Assembly: GCA_029582155.1 (NCBI GenBank)
Contig: CM055897.1
Coordinates: 13,692,482-13,756,481, forward strand
DNA from: Panopea generosa
Lineage: Eukaryota > Mollusca > Bivalvia > Adapedonta > Hiatellidae
Reading direction: 5' to 3'
Length of the DNA: 64,000 bases
Shown: one piece after another, positions 11,975 through 20,969 of the stretch
Layout of the letters: each line of letters starts with the position of its first letter
Position numbering within the stretch: the first letter of the stretch is position 1
The notes under the pieces: generated by a model
Database searches by the model: none
Seen by the model: only the letters and a program-made list of their open reading frames with translations
What the model was told of the DNA's origin: nothing
Position numbers and translations under genes: made by a program

Positions 11975-13431
11975 TTTGATATGTTCGTAATGAGTTCCTA
12001 AATTTGGGCTATATATGATAATGTCATCTAGATACGCAAAAGCAAAGTCTTCACACCCTTCTAATACTTTATTCATTAGCTCCATAAACACAGACGGACT
12101 TGAGTGCAATCCAAACGGAACAACATTAAATTCATACAAGCCTTTGTGACAAACAAAAGCTGTCTTATGTCGATCTTTGGAATCTATAGGTACCTGCCAG
12201 AAGCCACTATTTAAATCTAACGTAGTAAAGTATTTTGCGTTCCCTACCAACGACAATATATCATCTATTAACGGTATTGGATAAGCTACAGGTTTTAATA
12301 TTTGATTAATCTTTCTATAATCAACACATAATCGTTTTGTACCATCTTTCTTATCTACTAGAACTATCGGAGAACTCCATGCTGAGTTTGACCTTTGAAT
12401 AACTTTAGCTTCAAGCATCTCACTAATTGCTTTATCTATATGTTTTCTATTGTGTATCTGGGTTCGGTACGGTCTTGATTTAATCGGAGGGTTATTTCCG
12501 GTATCTAATGTCATTTTTGCTCCAATGGCTCTACCCAAATCTAAATCTGTTTTAGCAAATAAATCTGAATTTTCCTGTAACAAGCTATGTATGTCGTCTA
12601 AATGTTCGCTAGGTGCCGTAATATTCTCACGATTAAACTTTTCAGTTATCACCTCTGACTGACATTTTATCTCATTTACTGAAGTAAATTTAGCATCTTT
12701 TAGTTTTTCAACTTTTGCAATCACACAACCCTTTCTTAGCCTAAGAGTTTTTTGTGAATTATTAATTAACATTACCGGAAATGTATGATCATGATTTAAT
12801 TGAAGTACTGAATTTGAAACTACTAAACCTGGTTCTGAACTAACAAATCCTGTTTCTAACGGTCTTATTTCATAATCACAATGTGTTGGCAAATCTGGAT
12901 TATATTTCAATTTTCCATTTACAACATTTATTGTTTGTGGTTTTAGAATGGTGGTAGATTTAAGTCTTACTATAGAAGATAAATGTAAATCCTCTTCCAT
13001 TTTTACGTAAATTCCTTCGATTCTTAACAAATTTAGATCAAAATAAACTCTAACCTTTTTCTCAGTCAAAAAATCTCTGCCTAATATCATTTTTCGATTC
13101 ATGTTTGGTACTACATAGAAAGTATGACTAAATTTTTTACCTCCTAACTCAAAATCTAATTCAAATGAACCATCTACCGATAATTTTCCGCCATTGACAG
13201 ATTGTAATGCGATTGATTTTTTGTTTAGTTTCGGTACATTGCGCAAAGAATGATAAATCCGTCTATGTAATAATGAAATTTCCGCTCCAGAATCTACTAA
13301 CGACCTTATTCTTATCCTATTAGTTTTCAAAATGCATGAACATGGGCTGCCTGCAATCGAAATTTTGTACGTAGGAACGTTCTTTTTATCTCTCTCCGTA
13401 ACGGCCTGCTTATACGAAGAGAACACTAATT
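11942..13431 (-). pseudogene. Ty3-type pol, first part: aspartic protease and reverse transcriptase, 3' frameshift
   Basis: About 495 codons in the -1 frame relative to gag. Protease active site SLVDSGAEISLLH is near residue 45; RT motifs include LCVDYRKIN, VPFGLHSSPSVF and the catalytic AYLDDIII near residue 465. There is no ATG at the junction, consistent with expression by -1 frameshifting from gag. The frame ends prematurely at 11942; an A run near 11975 is one base short, after which the RT continues in another frame. Needed for copying element RNA to DNA in cytoplasmic particles; not functional as it stands. Confidence 0.9.
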
Positions 13432-14202
13432 TCCCTGGTTGACCTCAGATTTTGATCTGCACTGTCGCTTAAAATGACCCTTCTTCCTACATTTCCAACA
13501 TGTGACTTTGCCTTGAGCATGACTTCCTTTGTAACCTTTCGATCTTTTACTGATAACCTGAATTTTCTTGCCATTTTGAGAGCTTATCTGTGGTCTATTA
13601 TGAAAATCATTTCCTGAATTTTGATTTTGTTCTGTCATGGCCGAATTGACTGCTTCTTGGAGAGTTATGTGATTTTCTCTCATTAACCTCATTTTCATAT
13701 AATCATACAACAATCCATTTATGAAATAACCAACAAACATTTTTTCAATAAATTGTAAATCTCCCTGATATTCTTGGAATGCATCTTGACCCAAATCTAG
13801 CAATCTTTCTGCATAATTTTGTACATTTTCATTTGGTTTTTGCAAAATTGTACCCAGTAACATTAACGAATGATGAGAATCTATTACCTCAGCGTATTGC
13901 TTTGTAAGTCCATTTTTCAATTGTAACCAAGTTGTACTAGGATTATTAATTATCCATCTTTGAATGAAATCGCTTACTATCCCCTTACTGGCTTGTAATG
14001 CTATTAGTTTGATTTGACTTTCATCTGTTTTTGTAAAAATTGCATATTTTTCAATATTTTTGACCCAAGTTTTAAATTGTTTCGAATTTCCATCAAAATG
14101 TTTTATGAATTTTCTAATTCCCTGAGCTCCAACATGATTATTAAATTGTGCTAATTGATCTGCTAAGTTTTTAAATACAGAAGCAACATTTTGGTCTGTC
14201 AT
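13426..14202 (-). CDS. Ty3-type gag
   Basis: About 258 codons starting at the ATG at 14202 (MTDQNVAS); an in-frame ATG at 14229 is also possible. The middle carries a retrotransposon capsid-like helical region (FDGNSKQFKTWVKNIEKY, later QNYAERLLDLGQDAF). The C-terminus has one CCHC zinc knuckle (CWKCRKKGHFKRQC) followed by a basic tail. It is the structural protein of the retrotransposon particle. The TAG stop (13428-13426) directly follows a slippery heptamer, linking it to pol. This ORF shows no break. Confidence 0.9.
   Translation of the reverse strand: MTDQNVASVFKNLADQLAQFNNHVGAQGIRKFIKHFDGNSKQFKTWVKNIEKYAIFTKTDESQIKLIALQASKGIVSDFIQRWIINNPSTTWLQLKNGLTKQYAEVIDSHHSLMLLGTILQKPNENVQNYAERLLDLGQDAFQEYQGDLQFIEKMFVGYFINGLLYDYMKMRLMRENHITLQEAVNSAMTEQNQNSGNDFHNRPQISSQNGKKIQVISKRSKGYKGSHAQGKVTCWKCRKKGHFKRQCRSKSEVNQGN
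13429..13435 (-). promoter_or_regulatory. Candidate -1 ribosomal frameshift site
   Basis: Minus strand reads G GGA AAT then the gag stop TAG; this fits X XXY YYZ with the gag frame GGA AAT and the pol frame GGG AAA. Slipping back one base enters the protease-RT frame exactly before the stop. A downstream pseudoknot was not tested. Confidence 0.6.
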
Positions 14203-14259
14203 TTTCGTTATTGTAAGAAAATAAATCACATAAACACACTCACCGGTTCTTTCTTCATC

Positions 14260-14326
14260 TCCATGTCGTATACGTGGTCTATACTCTGCGTTGTGTTAAT
14301 CCAATCCAATCCTGGTCACGGCACCA
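14260..14326 (+). other. tRNA-His-like copy at the primer-binding site of the Ty3-type element
   Basis: On the plus strand (antisense to the element) 14312-14326 reads like the mature 3' end of tRNA-His including CCA (GGTCACGGCACCA), which is what a PBS complementary to tRNA-His must show. The match does not stop at the usual 18 nt: TCGTATA, GTGGT and the 14-nt stretch TACTCTGCGTTGTG, containing the GTG anticodon, lie upstream in tRNA order. Bases equivalent to the rest of the anticodon arm and part of the T arm are shortened by about 9 nt. Thirteen bases separate CCA from the LTR, more than usual. The comparison uses my recollection of the conserved metazoan tRNA-His sequence. Confidence 0.75.
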
Positions 14327-14339
14327 TTTAATATACCCA

Positions 14340-14854
14340 TGTCGCATAATCGACTCAACAACTCTTGTATATTATAAGTAATTTTTATTCACATAATTAT
14401 AAAGTTCTCATAAGTTCAAAGTCACAAGCTAACATTTTTAAACTCGCTACTGCTCGTTTAAACTAAACCTAGTCTAACTAACATCTTACTCTGACCGTGG
14501 CTCAAAATCAACTCTCTGTCCCCTCTATGCTAAAACCAGTCCCTGAATGAATAAACAGCTATTCTCTCATTGGACAATTAATTACTACATTATTATTGGT
14601 CAGTTAACCAATTACCGATCTTAAAGTCCAGCCCACAATTACCTTGACAGTAATACATCAAGATAACCCTAGGCTACCATTTATCTCTCATTAAACTGTC
14701 ATCCTATCTCATTAAACTGTCATAGATTCAAGATTCAAGACTTCCTCACTTATACGTATAATGTTTCTCAATACATACATATATCAATATATTTATTTAT
14801 GTCAAATGAAGTATCTTCAATTCTAACATCTCACTAGCATCCCATAATGTTACA
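14340..14854 (-). repeat. 5' LTR of the Ty3-type element
   Basis: Same 515-bp sequence as 8008-8522 with about seven differences. It is followed by the target duplication ATAC (14855-14858) and then the sulfotransferase exon. Confidence 0.95.
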
Positions 14855-14939
14855 ATACGGTCATAATCCACTTTGGTGTAGGCTTTGTTCTTGAGAACGT
14901 CTTTGTTAATCGTAGAGTGCTCTTCAAATGGGGAAATAT
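14855..14939 (-). pseudogene. Sulfotransferase copy 1: 5' part of catalytic exon, beyond the retrotransposon
   Basis: On the minus strand a splice acceptor (ttttacag at 14947-14940) is followed by codons reading ISPFEEHSTINKD and then KVDYDR, matching FPYEEYHKVNHDR at the start of the catalytic exon of copy 2. The reading stops at the target-site duplication (GTAT on this strand). Joining it to the sequence beyond the retrotransposon at 8007 restores the same frame, so this exon was continuous before the insertion. Confidence 0.85.
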
Positions 14940-15260
14940 CTGTAAAATGAACAACTCGTTATTCTTGCATGTTTTATTGTATACAACTGTGAATGTATAT
15001 TATAAACAAACTATATATAGAATAATTATTTGTAATTATTTGAATATACAAGGAACCAACTACAGTAAATGTTCTCGCTTAATCTATGTATCTTGATGAG
15101 ACTCAAGTAAAAGTATGACTTAATATACTATCCTTGTAGGATAACTAGTTAAATAATGATTGTTATAATGCAATCCTATTAACAATTTAAAAACTATGAC
15201 CAAATTTGCATTTCCGATGAGACTAATGTCAAAGTGTTAATGTATAACTAAAAGTAATAT

Positions 15261-15356
15261 TTATGAGATACATGTCAGAATAATTGTGACTGCTACCGGA
15301 CACAGACATCCAAATAACAGTTTCCTCAACAATCTTCCCGTATTTCGTGACATCAT
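15261..15356 (-). pseudogene. Sulfotransferase copy 1: membrane-anchor exon remnant
   Basis: Homologous to exon 1 of copies 2 and 3: a similar 'ttcagga' context upstream of the ATG, then codons reading MMSRNTGRLLRKLLFGCLC and a hydrophobic stretch (VAVTIIL). A TAA stop at 15263-15261 ends the frame after 31 codons, where copies 2 and 3 continue to 47 codons, and no donor site is evident. It lies about 320 bases upstream of the catalytic-exon acceptor at 14940. Confidence 0.75.
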
Positions 15357-15359
15357 GTT

Positions 15360-16650
15360 CAAATATTCCTGAAAAAATCACACCGAATAGAAACACTGAT
15401 ATCTTTTTGCCCCTCTCGTACTACAAGACGACCCTACTTATTCGCTCAATGATCCACGTAGCAGTATCAAGTTAATATTGTAATAATCTGTATTTAGTAT
15501 ATTCCCGTGTTGCGTTAAGCACAGTTAAACATGTGTATTCTGTTTATAAACGCAAACGGTGATCAAATGTACGACAAGTAAACAGAAGTAAACCTGAAAT
15601 TATATAATTATAAAATGAATGGCAATTAGAATTACGCATCATAAAACTGACAATATAATTTGAACAAATTGAATAGAAATGAACACGAATGTCGCAAATT
15701 CAAAAGAATGCAAAACAATTGTTATTTAGCTTATGTTTGATGTTTATATTCATGTCGATGTTAAAAACAATTTATTTATTTTTAGGAGGTTTGCCGGGTG
15801 GTCAGTCGGTCGTCCGTGTCAGCTACTGCTGTATGTCTTTGCTCGTAGGAGACAGATATTACAAATATTCTAAATCATTTATCATTATTCATAATAGTCT
15901 GCCTGACTGCCTGCCTGTCTGCCTGCCTGCCCGCCCGCCTGTTTGAACGATATCTATCAAGCTTAAATAACGCCTTTTTTCACTTGTTTATAAGATTCCC
16001 GTATTTTCAATACGAGTTGCGTATTTTCGTACAGACATCTAATTTGCTGTATGCATATGCTCGTAATTAACAGACATTGGAAAAAATCTATGTCCATTTC
16101 TCCACCTTTTTAACGTAAAATAAACAAACATAGCGCAGTATATGAGTTTCGATACTAAATGATTACAGATTGATGTGTGGATTTCTACATTCCGTTTTAG
16201 TTGTGACTTCTGTATTAACTATTCATTTATTAGAAATCTGCATCAGCATAATAAGTGGGATATTGATTAATTTGTAATTTATCAATATAAAATCAATTTT
16301 AATATGGATAATAATGCGTCATTTTACGCCAGGTGACGTCAGAAATGTCGTTTCTACATCATAAGACAACTATTTTTCAGATAATGATCAAATGATGAGT
16401 AATGAACATCTTAACAATACACAATTGTTTCTGTTTGTAAGACGTAAATATGACCCAAAACGCAGCCAGCTCTTTGTTGAAATTTGCCGCTCTGGTAGTT
16501 ATAAATGATATGTTACTAGGTTGATTTTGTTGTTGATTTTAGAAAGTCAACAACCAATTTAAAATAGACAGTATTATTACGATCACTGACGTTTGTAACT
16601 GCTGAAGAGATCGGTGATTAAATTCAATGTATACTAATTGATTTTAGCGC
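15360..16650. other. No gene recognised; short CTGC-type microsatellite
   Basis: Intergenic AT-rich sequence. A pyrimidine-rich tetranucleotide repeat (CTGC/CCGC units) lies at about 15898-15943. The 85-codon plus ORF ending in it is explained by that repeat. Confidence 0.45.
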
Positions 16651-16654
16651 GATG

Positions 16655-16812
16655 CGAATACAGCTCAGAGAATATATGAACCACTTTCGAGTCCGCTTCC
16701 CAGGTAGAATAGTACAGAATGTTGTTGTTTTTAAAGGAACTAGTTCGAGCCAGGAATCAAACCCACAACCTCTGGCGTAAGCGGCCAACACTACTTTATC
16801 CGCCATTATATA
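16655..16812 (-). mobile_element. tRNA-derived SINE fragment
   Basis: On the minus strand a tRNA-like head (GGCGGATAAAGTAGTGTTGG as A-box region, GGTTGTGGGTTTGATTCC as B-box region) is followed by a body ending near 'gggaagcggactcg'. The stems do not fold as a tRNA. Confidence 0.6.
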
Positions 16813-17814
16813 GCATTTTTCTATATCTAAATCAATTTGACAATTTTGGTAACCAAACAAACGATAACACAAAAACTTAATTGCATAATAGACCAAACAT
16901 TAAAAATAAAACGAAAGAAATTAAACGTTAATAAATGAATACAGCCGCTGTAAACACACTGACTGTTATGATAACCATAAATGGAATATATATTATATTA
17001 TAAACAAATATGCAGATTGAGGTTTCAGACTTTGTTCGACTGTGTATATATATGAGTTTATAAAGGTAATAAAACTACGACAAATTTATATTTTTAGACT
17101 TAACATACATGTCGTGCATGATGGGTTTGTAGGTAAGATCTATATACATTTGATCATGTCCGATATTGAAACATACATCACAAGATCAAACAAATATACA
17201 TATACATTTAAAATCTAGATTTCATTCATAAGTTCATAAATTCATATATCCATGTGATTGATCTTGTCACTGGCTCATACTGGACTATTTCAGACATTTC
17301 TCAAGAGTTATCCGATAACTGCCCCTGCGAAGTTTGATGATAGTGGAGATGAATCCAATTACTTCCCTTAGACCGCGATAAAACATACAGGTATTGTTCC
17401 GCTCTGACACTAAAACTAAGTATGCGTGACGTGTTATATATGCTCTCGGGTACAATTTGACAAGGTCTTATATATGTCCTTGTTATGATAAGGGCGATTC
17501 GGTGATTTTGATGTGTAGTATAAAAAAGAAATTATTAAATTTGACTTAAACGCTAAAATCATTTGATAAAGTTTAATGTGTAAAAAAATAACATAGATTA
17601 ATGAATTTAATGATTTTTTTTTACAAATTATGATATACTTTGATATAGTTTATTTTATTATAGATAAAGATTGATTATTTTGTGTAACTATAAATAAATA
17701 AAATTATTACGGTGTATTGATTATATAAACTTATAAAAGAGACAGAATGACAATGAGATAAAATGTCTTTATTTTTTAAACTTATTTATATTTTTTGTGA
17801 AACAAGTTCTTGCA

Positions 17815-17982
17815 ACTTAGGCAAATCACACCCGAAGTCTTCATGGGTATGACCAATACTAAGTATATGCGGAAAATGTGTCTTGCTCAAGGACACCACA
17901 CATAGCCGTAGCAGAGGATCGAATCCACGACCCTCCGATCATGGGTTCGGTGCTTTATCACTGGACTAAGCGCTCCACTATT
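17815..17982 (-). mobile_element. tRNA-derived SINE, family C
   Basis: Minus strand: head with A box (AGTCCAGTGATAAAGC) and B box (GTGGATTCGATCC), then the body 'cttgagcaagacacattttc' and 'gcatatacttagtattgg'. The same body occurs at 56360-56420, 58146-58215 and 63255-63305, defining the family. Confidence 0.8.
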
Positions 17983-17989
17983 CACAGAG

Positions 17990-18085
17990 AATAGTGCCGG
18001 GTGGGGATTCGAATTCACGACCCGAGGGTTGATCGTTAGACTCATTTCTTTCTGAGTTAACGGGACAAGTGCACTGATATTCAAA
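17990..18085 (-). mobile_element. tRNA-like SINE head, family A-like
   Basis: Minus strand carries a B box GAATTCGAATCCCC and an A-box-like TTAACTCAGAAAG, close to the family A head at 4665-4738. It directly adjoins the family C SINE. Confidence 0.55.
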
Positions 18086-18089
18086 TGAT

Positions 18090-18624
18090 ATTTTAAACTT
18101 CATGTTGTTGTTTCTAAAAGAAAATTATTACGGTTATAGAATTATATAAAATTTTGTTTCAAACAGACATCTTTTAAGAACTTCGTGTTATAATATCTTA
18201 TTGATTATGTTGTTACAAAAGATTAATATGTTTTGCATACCACTTCAATATACTAGAGGATCTTTTTTAAAAAAAAACAAACTTAAAACTGTACGTAAGT
18301 TAAGATAAATATTAAGTTGTTTGAAGAATTATTACCGATACATTTAATTAATAAAGTCATCGCATAATTGAAAATACATTTGAAAACCGCTAACATTTTT
18401 CCTCCCGTTCTATTATCGATTTATAAAATTTGAATTTGTTATCAATTTATTTGAATATCTTTGTTAAATCAAATAGCTAATTTTAAAAAAATATGTGTGA
18501 TGCCAAACTTGTACTGAAACATAATTACTCAACTATATCCTAACAAATTATATTATTACCCCCATATAAAATTACAAGTTTTGCCTCCGGGCAGGGGTAG
18601 TCGGTAATTAAGGTCATAAATAAA
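18090..18624. other. No recognisable feature; ends in MULE target duplication
   Basis: AT-rich sequence. The final bases 18617-18624 (TAAATAAA) are the left target-site duplication of the MULE that follows. Confidence 0.5.
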
Positions 18625-19111
18625 TGAGTGTACCTCAAAATCCCCATGCTCAAAATCCCCATGGTTCAAAAATGGCATAGTACTCAAAATCCCCATGGCT
18701 AAAATGTCAGGGTATTCAAAATCCCCTAGATGGGTACTCAAAATCCCCATGGCAGTAATGACAGGCTATTCAAAGGTGTTGAGTAGGGGAATTAGTTCAA
18801 TTATAAAACCGGACGTGTCAAGATGTTTTCTTAGTTGTCTGCTGAAAACTTGTGTATGTAGGAAAGGGAATATAAGCGAAATGAAAGACAAATGAAATAA
18901 TGAGCAACTTTAATCATTTTAATTCAGAAATATGTATTATTCAATTTAATAGTGCAGAACTCCAAATTATAGATAATATATAAAAAAAATAAAAAATTGT
19001 TTATATCAAATAAATCATATACTGCACTGCAAACACTGTTTTTATTCTTTTTTAGCACATTTTCACATTAGCACAAGTCCATAAAATCACATGCCATTTA
19101 ATACACCGAAT

Positions 19112-20312
19112 TCATTTTATTCTTATCACATGTCCAATGCCAGACAGAAATTCCTCAAGGGACTTGGCACCACTTACATACTGAACACATAGTAATTTTA
19201 GCCTTTGCTGATGTGCCTTTGTGGCCTTCTTAACACGTTTCATCGTCGGTTCACCAAGGTCACACCTCATGTGCCCGCTTGCTGAAATAACTGCATGAAA
19301 TGTGCCGTATACGTAGTTTGAGTCGAAGTACTCCACAAGGCACTACAGTTGATCAGGGGCTTGTTCGCGAAGTACCGCCATGCCGTCTTTCACGTCGTTG
19401 GGTGGCAGGAAAGCTAGACCATCAAGCTTTGCGCAGAATGTCCTAACTTCATCATCATTGCAAACCCTCTGACTGAACTTTTCTCCAGGTAGCCTGGGTT
19501 AGATGATAGAAGCATCCCTGTATATGAATGTTGTAGGTGAAGACAGTTCTAACGGCATTGTGTATCGCTACCTCGTAGTCAGCCAGGATGCGCTCTGGGT
19601 TGGGTCTAATACCTCGCTGCAGACACACATCTAGTAGAGCAGTCAGCATCTCTTCATATATAGTCTGATGCTTGGAGGGCAAGAGTGCGTAGACAGCTGA
19701 GGCACAAGAGTCACTGAGGGGCACACGAATCACGAACGGTTGCTGGAACTGAGAGGGGGATGTTGAATGGGTACCGTCCATATGAACCAGCTATATGCAC
19801 TATCTAGAAGGCGGAGACCGTCATCAGTGGCAAAATTCAGGATATGGCTCATTGGTGACTCGTTGTCATATATGACATTGGTTGAAAATTCACCAGGGAG
19901 GGGAACAGGAATGTCACGGATTGTGGATGGGTTTTTGAGTGTTGTACCCTTTGTAGCACGTCGCACAGTTTGCTTCAGAAGTCTGATGGGACCGGCAGCA
20001 ACGATAACTTCTTTAGGCTGAGTTGATAGTTTATCTGTGACTATCTGGCCGGGCTTGCCACGGTTACACTCTGCAGACGCCTTGATCTCAGATCGAACCT
20101 TCAATGCTTGCATGGCGAAGAAGTCAGCAGCATGACTGTGCTCTGTGGTATACTTGACATGACTACCAATCAAGTCAGTGGTCAGTGCACCTTTGCAGTT
20201 CAAACTGATTCTCTGTGAGCATTCCCAACGCATAGAAGATTTGTTGTAACTTTTCTTAGTATAAGCGTAACCTTCATGAAGAAGTTTACGAGAACCTTTA
20301 TTACTAGTAATA
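19112..20312 (-). pseudogene. FLYWCH zinc finger plus MULE transposase, frameshifted
   Basis: Translating from about 20312 gives a FLYWCH-type domain (GSRKLLHEGYAY ... RWECSQR ... CKG ... EHSHAAD, with the C2H2 ligands). A linker ends at LLDSAYSWF, where a frameshift near 19785 moves to MDGTHSTSPSQFQQPFVI. The MULE core follows (ILADYEVAIHNAV and GCFYHLTQATWRKVQ). A second frame change near 19455 and a TAG near 19343 interrupt the rest, ending in a C-terminal piece EYFDSNYVYGTF. In intact relatives this protein cuts and inserts its own element. At least three lesions make it inactive. Confidence 0.85.
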
Positions 20313-20474
20313 AATTCTATTTTGAATGAGCAATGATTTTGATTCCAAAATCATACTATATACCCAAAGATGTAACAGTTTGAAATACTGAAACAACTCT
20401 TTTTTTTTGAAAACTGCAAACTGCAAATTAAAATTAAGCCATGGTACAGACACATTAATTTACATGATTATTTA

Positions 20475-20722
20475 AAGTTATTATCACAAAAGATCTTAAG
20501 CCATTATGCAATCAAAATAATTAACTAATCAAGTTTTTATTTAAAGTAAAAGATCTTAAGCAATTATACAATCAACATAATTAAATAAAGATAATTTAAA
20601 TAACTGTGACAAACAATATGCAGACTCGGATCAAGTTTTTATTTAAAGTAAAAGATCTTAAGCAATTATACAACATAATTTGAATAACTGTGACAAACAA
20701 AATGCAGACCCGGATCAGAATG
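20475..20722. repeat. Tandem duplication of ~104 bp inside the MULE
   Basis: Phrases 'agtaaaagatcttaagcaat' and 'taactgtgacaaacaa' appear twice with about 85-104 bp spacing, with a third partial unit at 20488. This accounts for the non-coding stretch between the transposase and the right inverted repeat. Confidence 0.7.
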
Positions 20723-20969
20723 TATAATTATATATATACATGTTATTTAACCTCTATACCCTGTTGTGGATACATATATAGTCTGAGTGATCATGTCCTG
20801 CACATGTTATTATGGGGATTTTGAACCATGGGGATTTTGAATACCCTAACATTTTAGCCATGGGGATTTTGAGTACTCTAACATTTTAGCCAGTGGGATT
20901 TTGAGTACATGCCATTTTTGAACCATGGGGATTTTGAGCATGGGGATTTTGAGTGTCTCCCTAAATAAA

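Larger units (their letters stand above)
8008..14854 (-). mobile_element. Ty3-type (Metaviridae-like) LTR retrotransposon, internally deleted
   Basis: Complete insertion of 6847 bp read on the minus strand, with 515-bp LTRs, 4-bp target duplication ATAC (8004-8007 and 14855-14858), a gag with zinc knuckle, and protease, reverse transcriptase and RNase H domains in Ty3 order. The integrase catalytic core is missing and RT carries a 1-nt frame break, so it cannot move on its own. By eye the two LTRs differ at about 7 of 515 positions (roughly 1.4%), implying a recent insertion. It sits inside the catalytic exon of sulfotransferase copy 1. Confidence 0.93.
18625..20961 (-). mobile_element. MULE (Mutator-like) DNA transposon with FLYWCH-MULE transposase remnant
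   Basis: Element of 2337 bp flanked by an 8-bp duplication TAAATAAA (18617-18624 and 20962-20969). Its inverted ends (about 18633-18765 and 20814-20953) are built from tandem subrepeats of the 15-mer CTCAAAATCCCCATG, separated by 'gttcaaaaatggca' and 'gctaaaatgt' spacers. The broken transposase lies inside on the minus strand. The 8-bp duplication, long subrepeat ends and transposase family agree with the Mutator superfamily. Confidence 0.85.
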
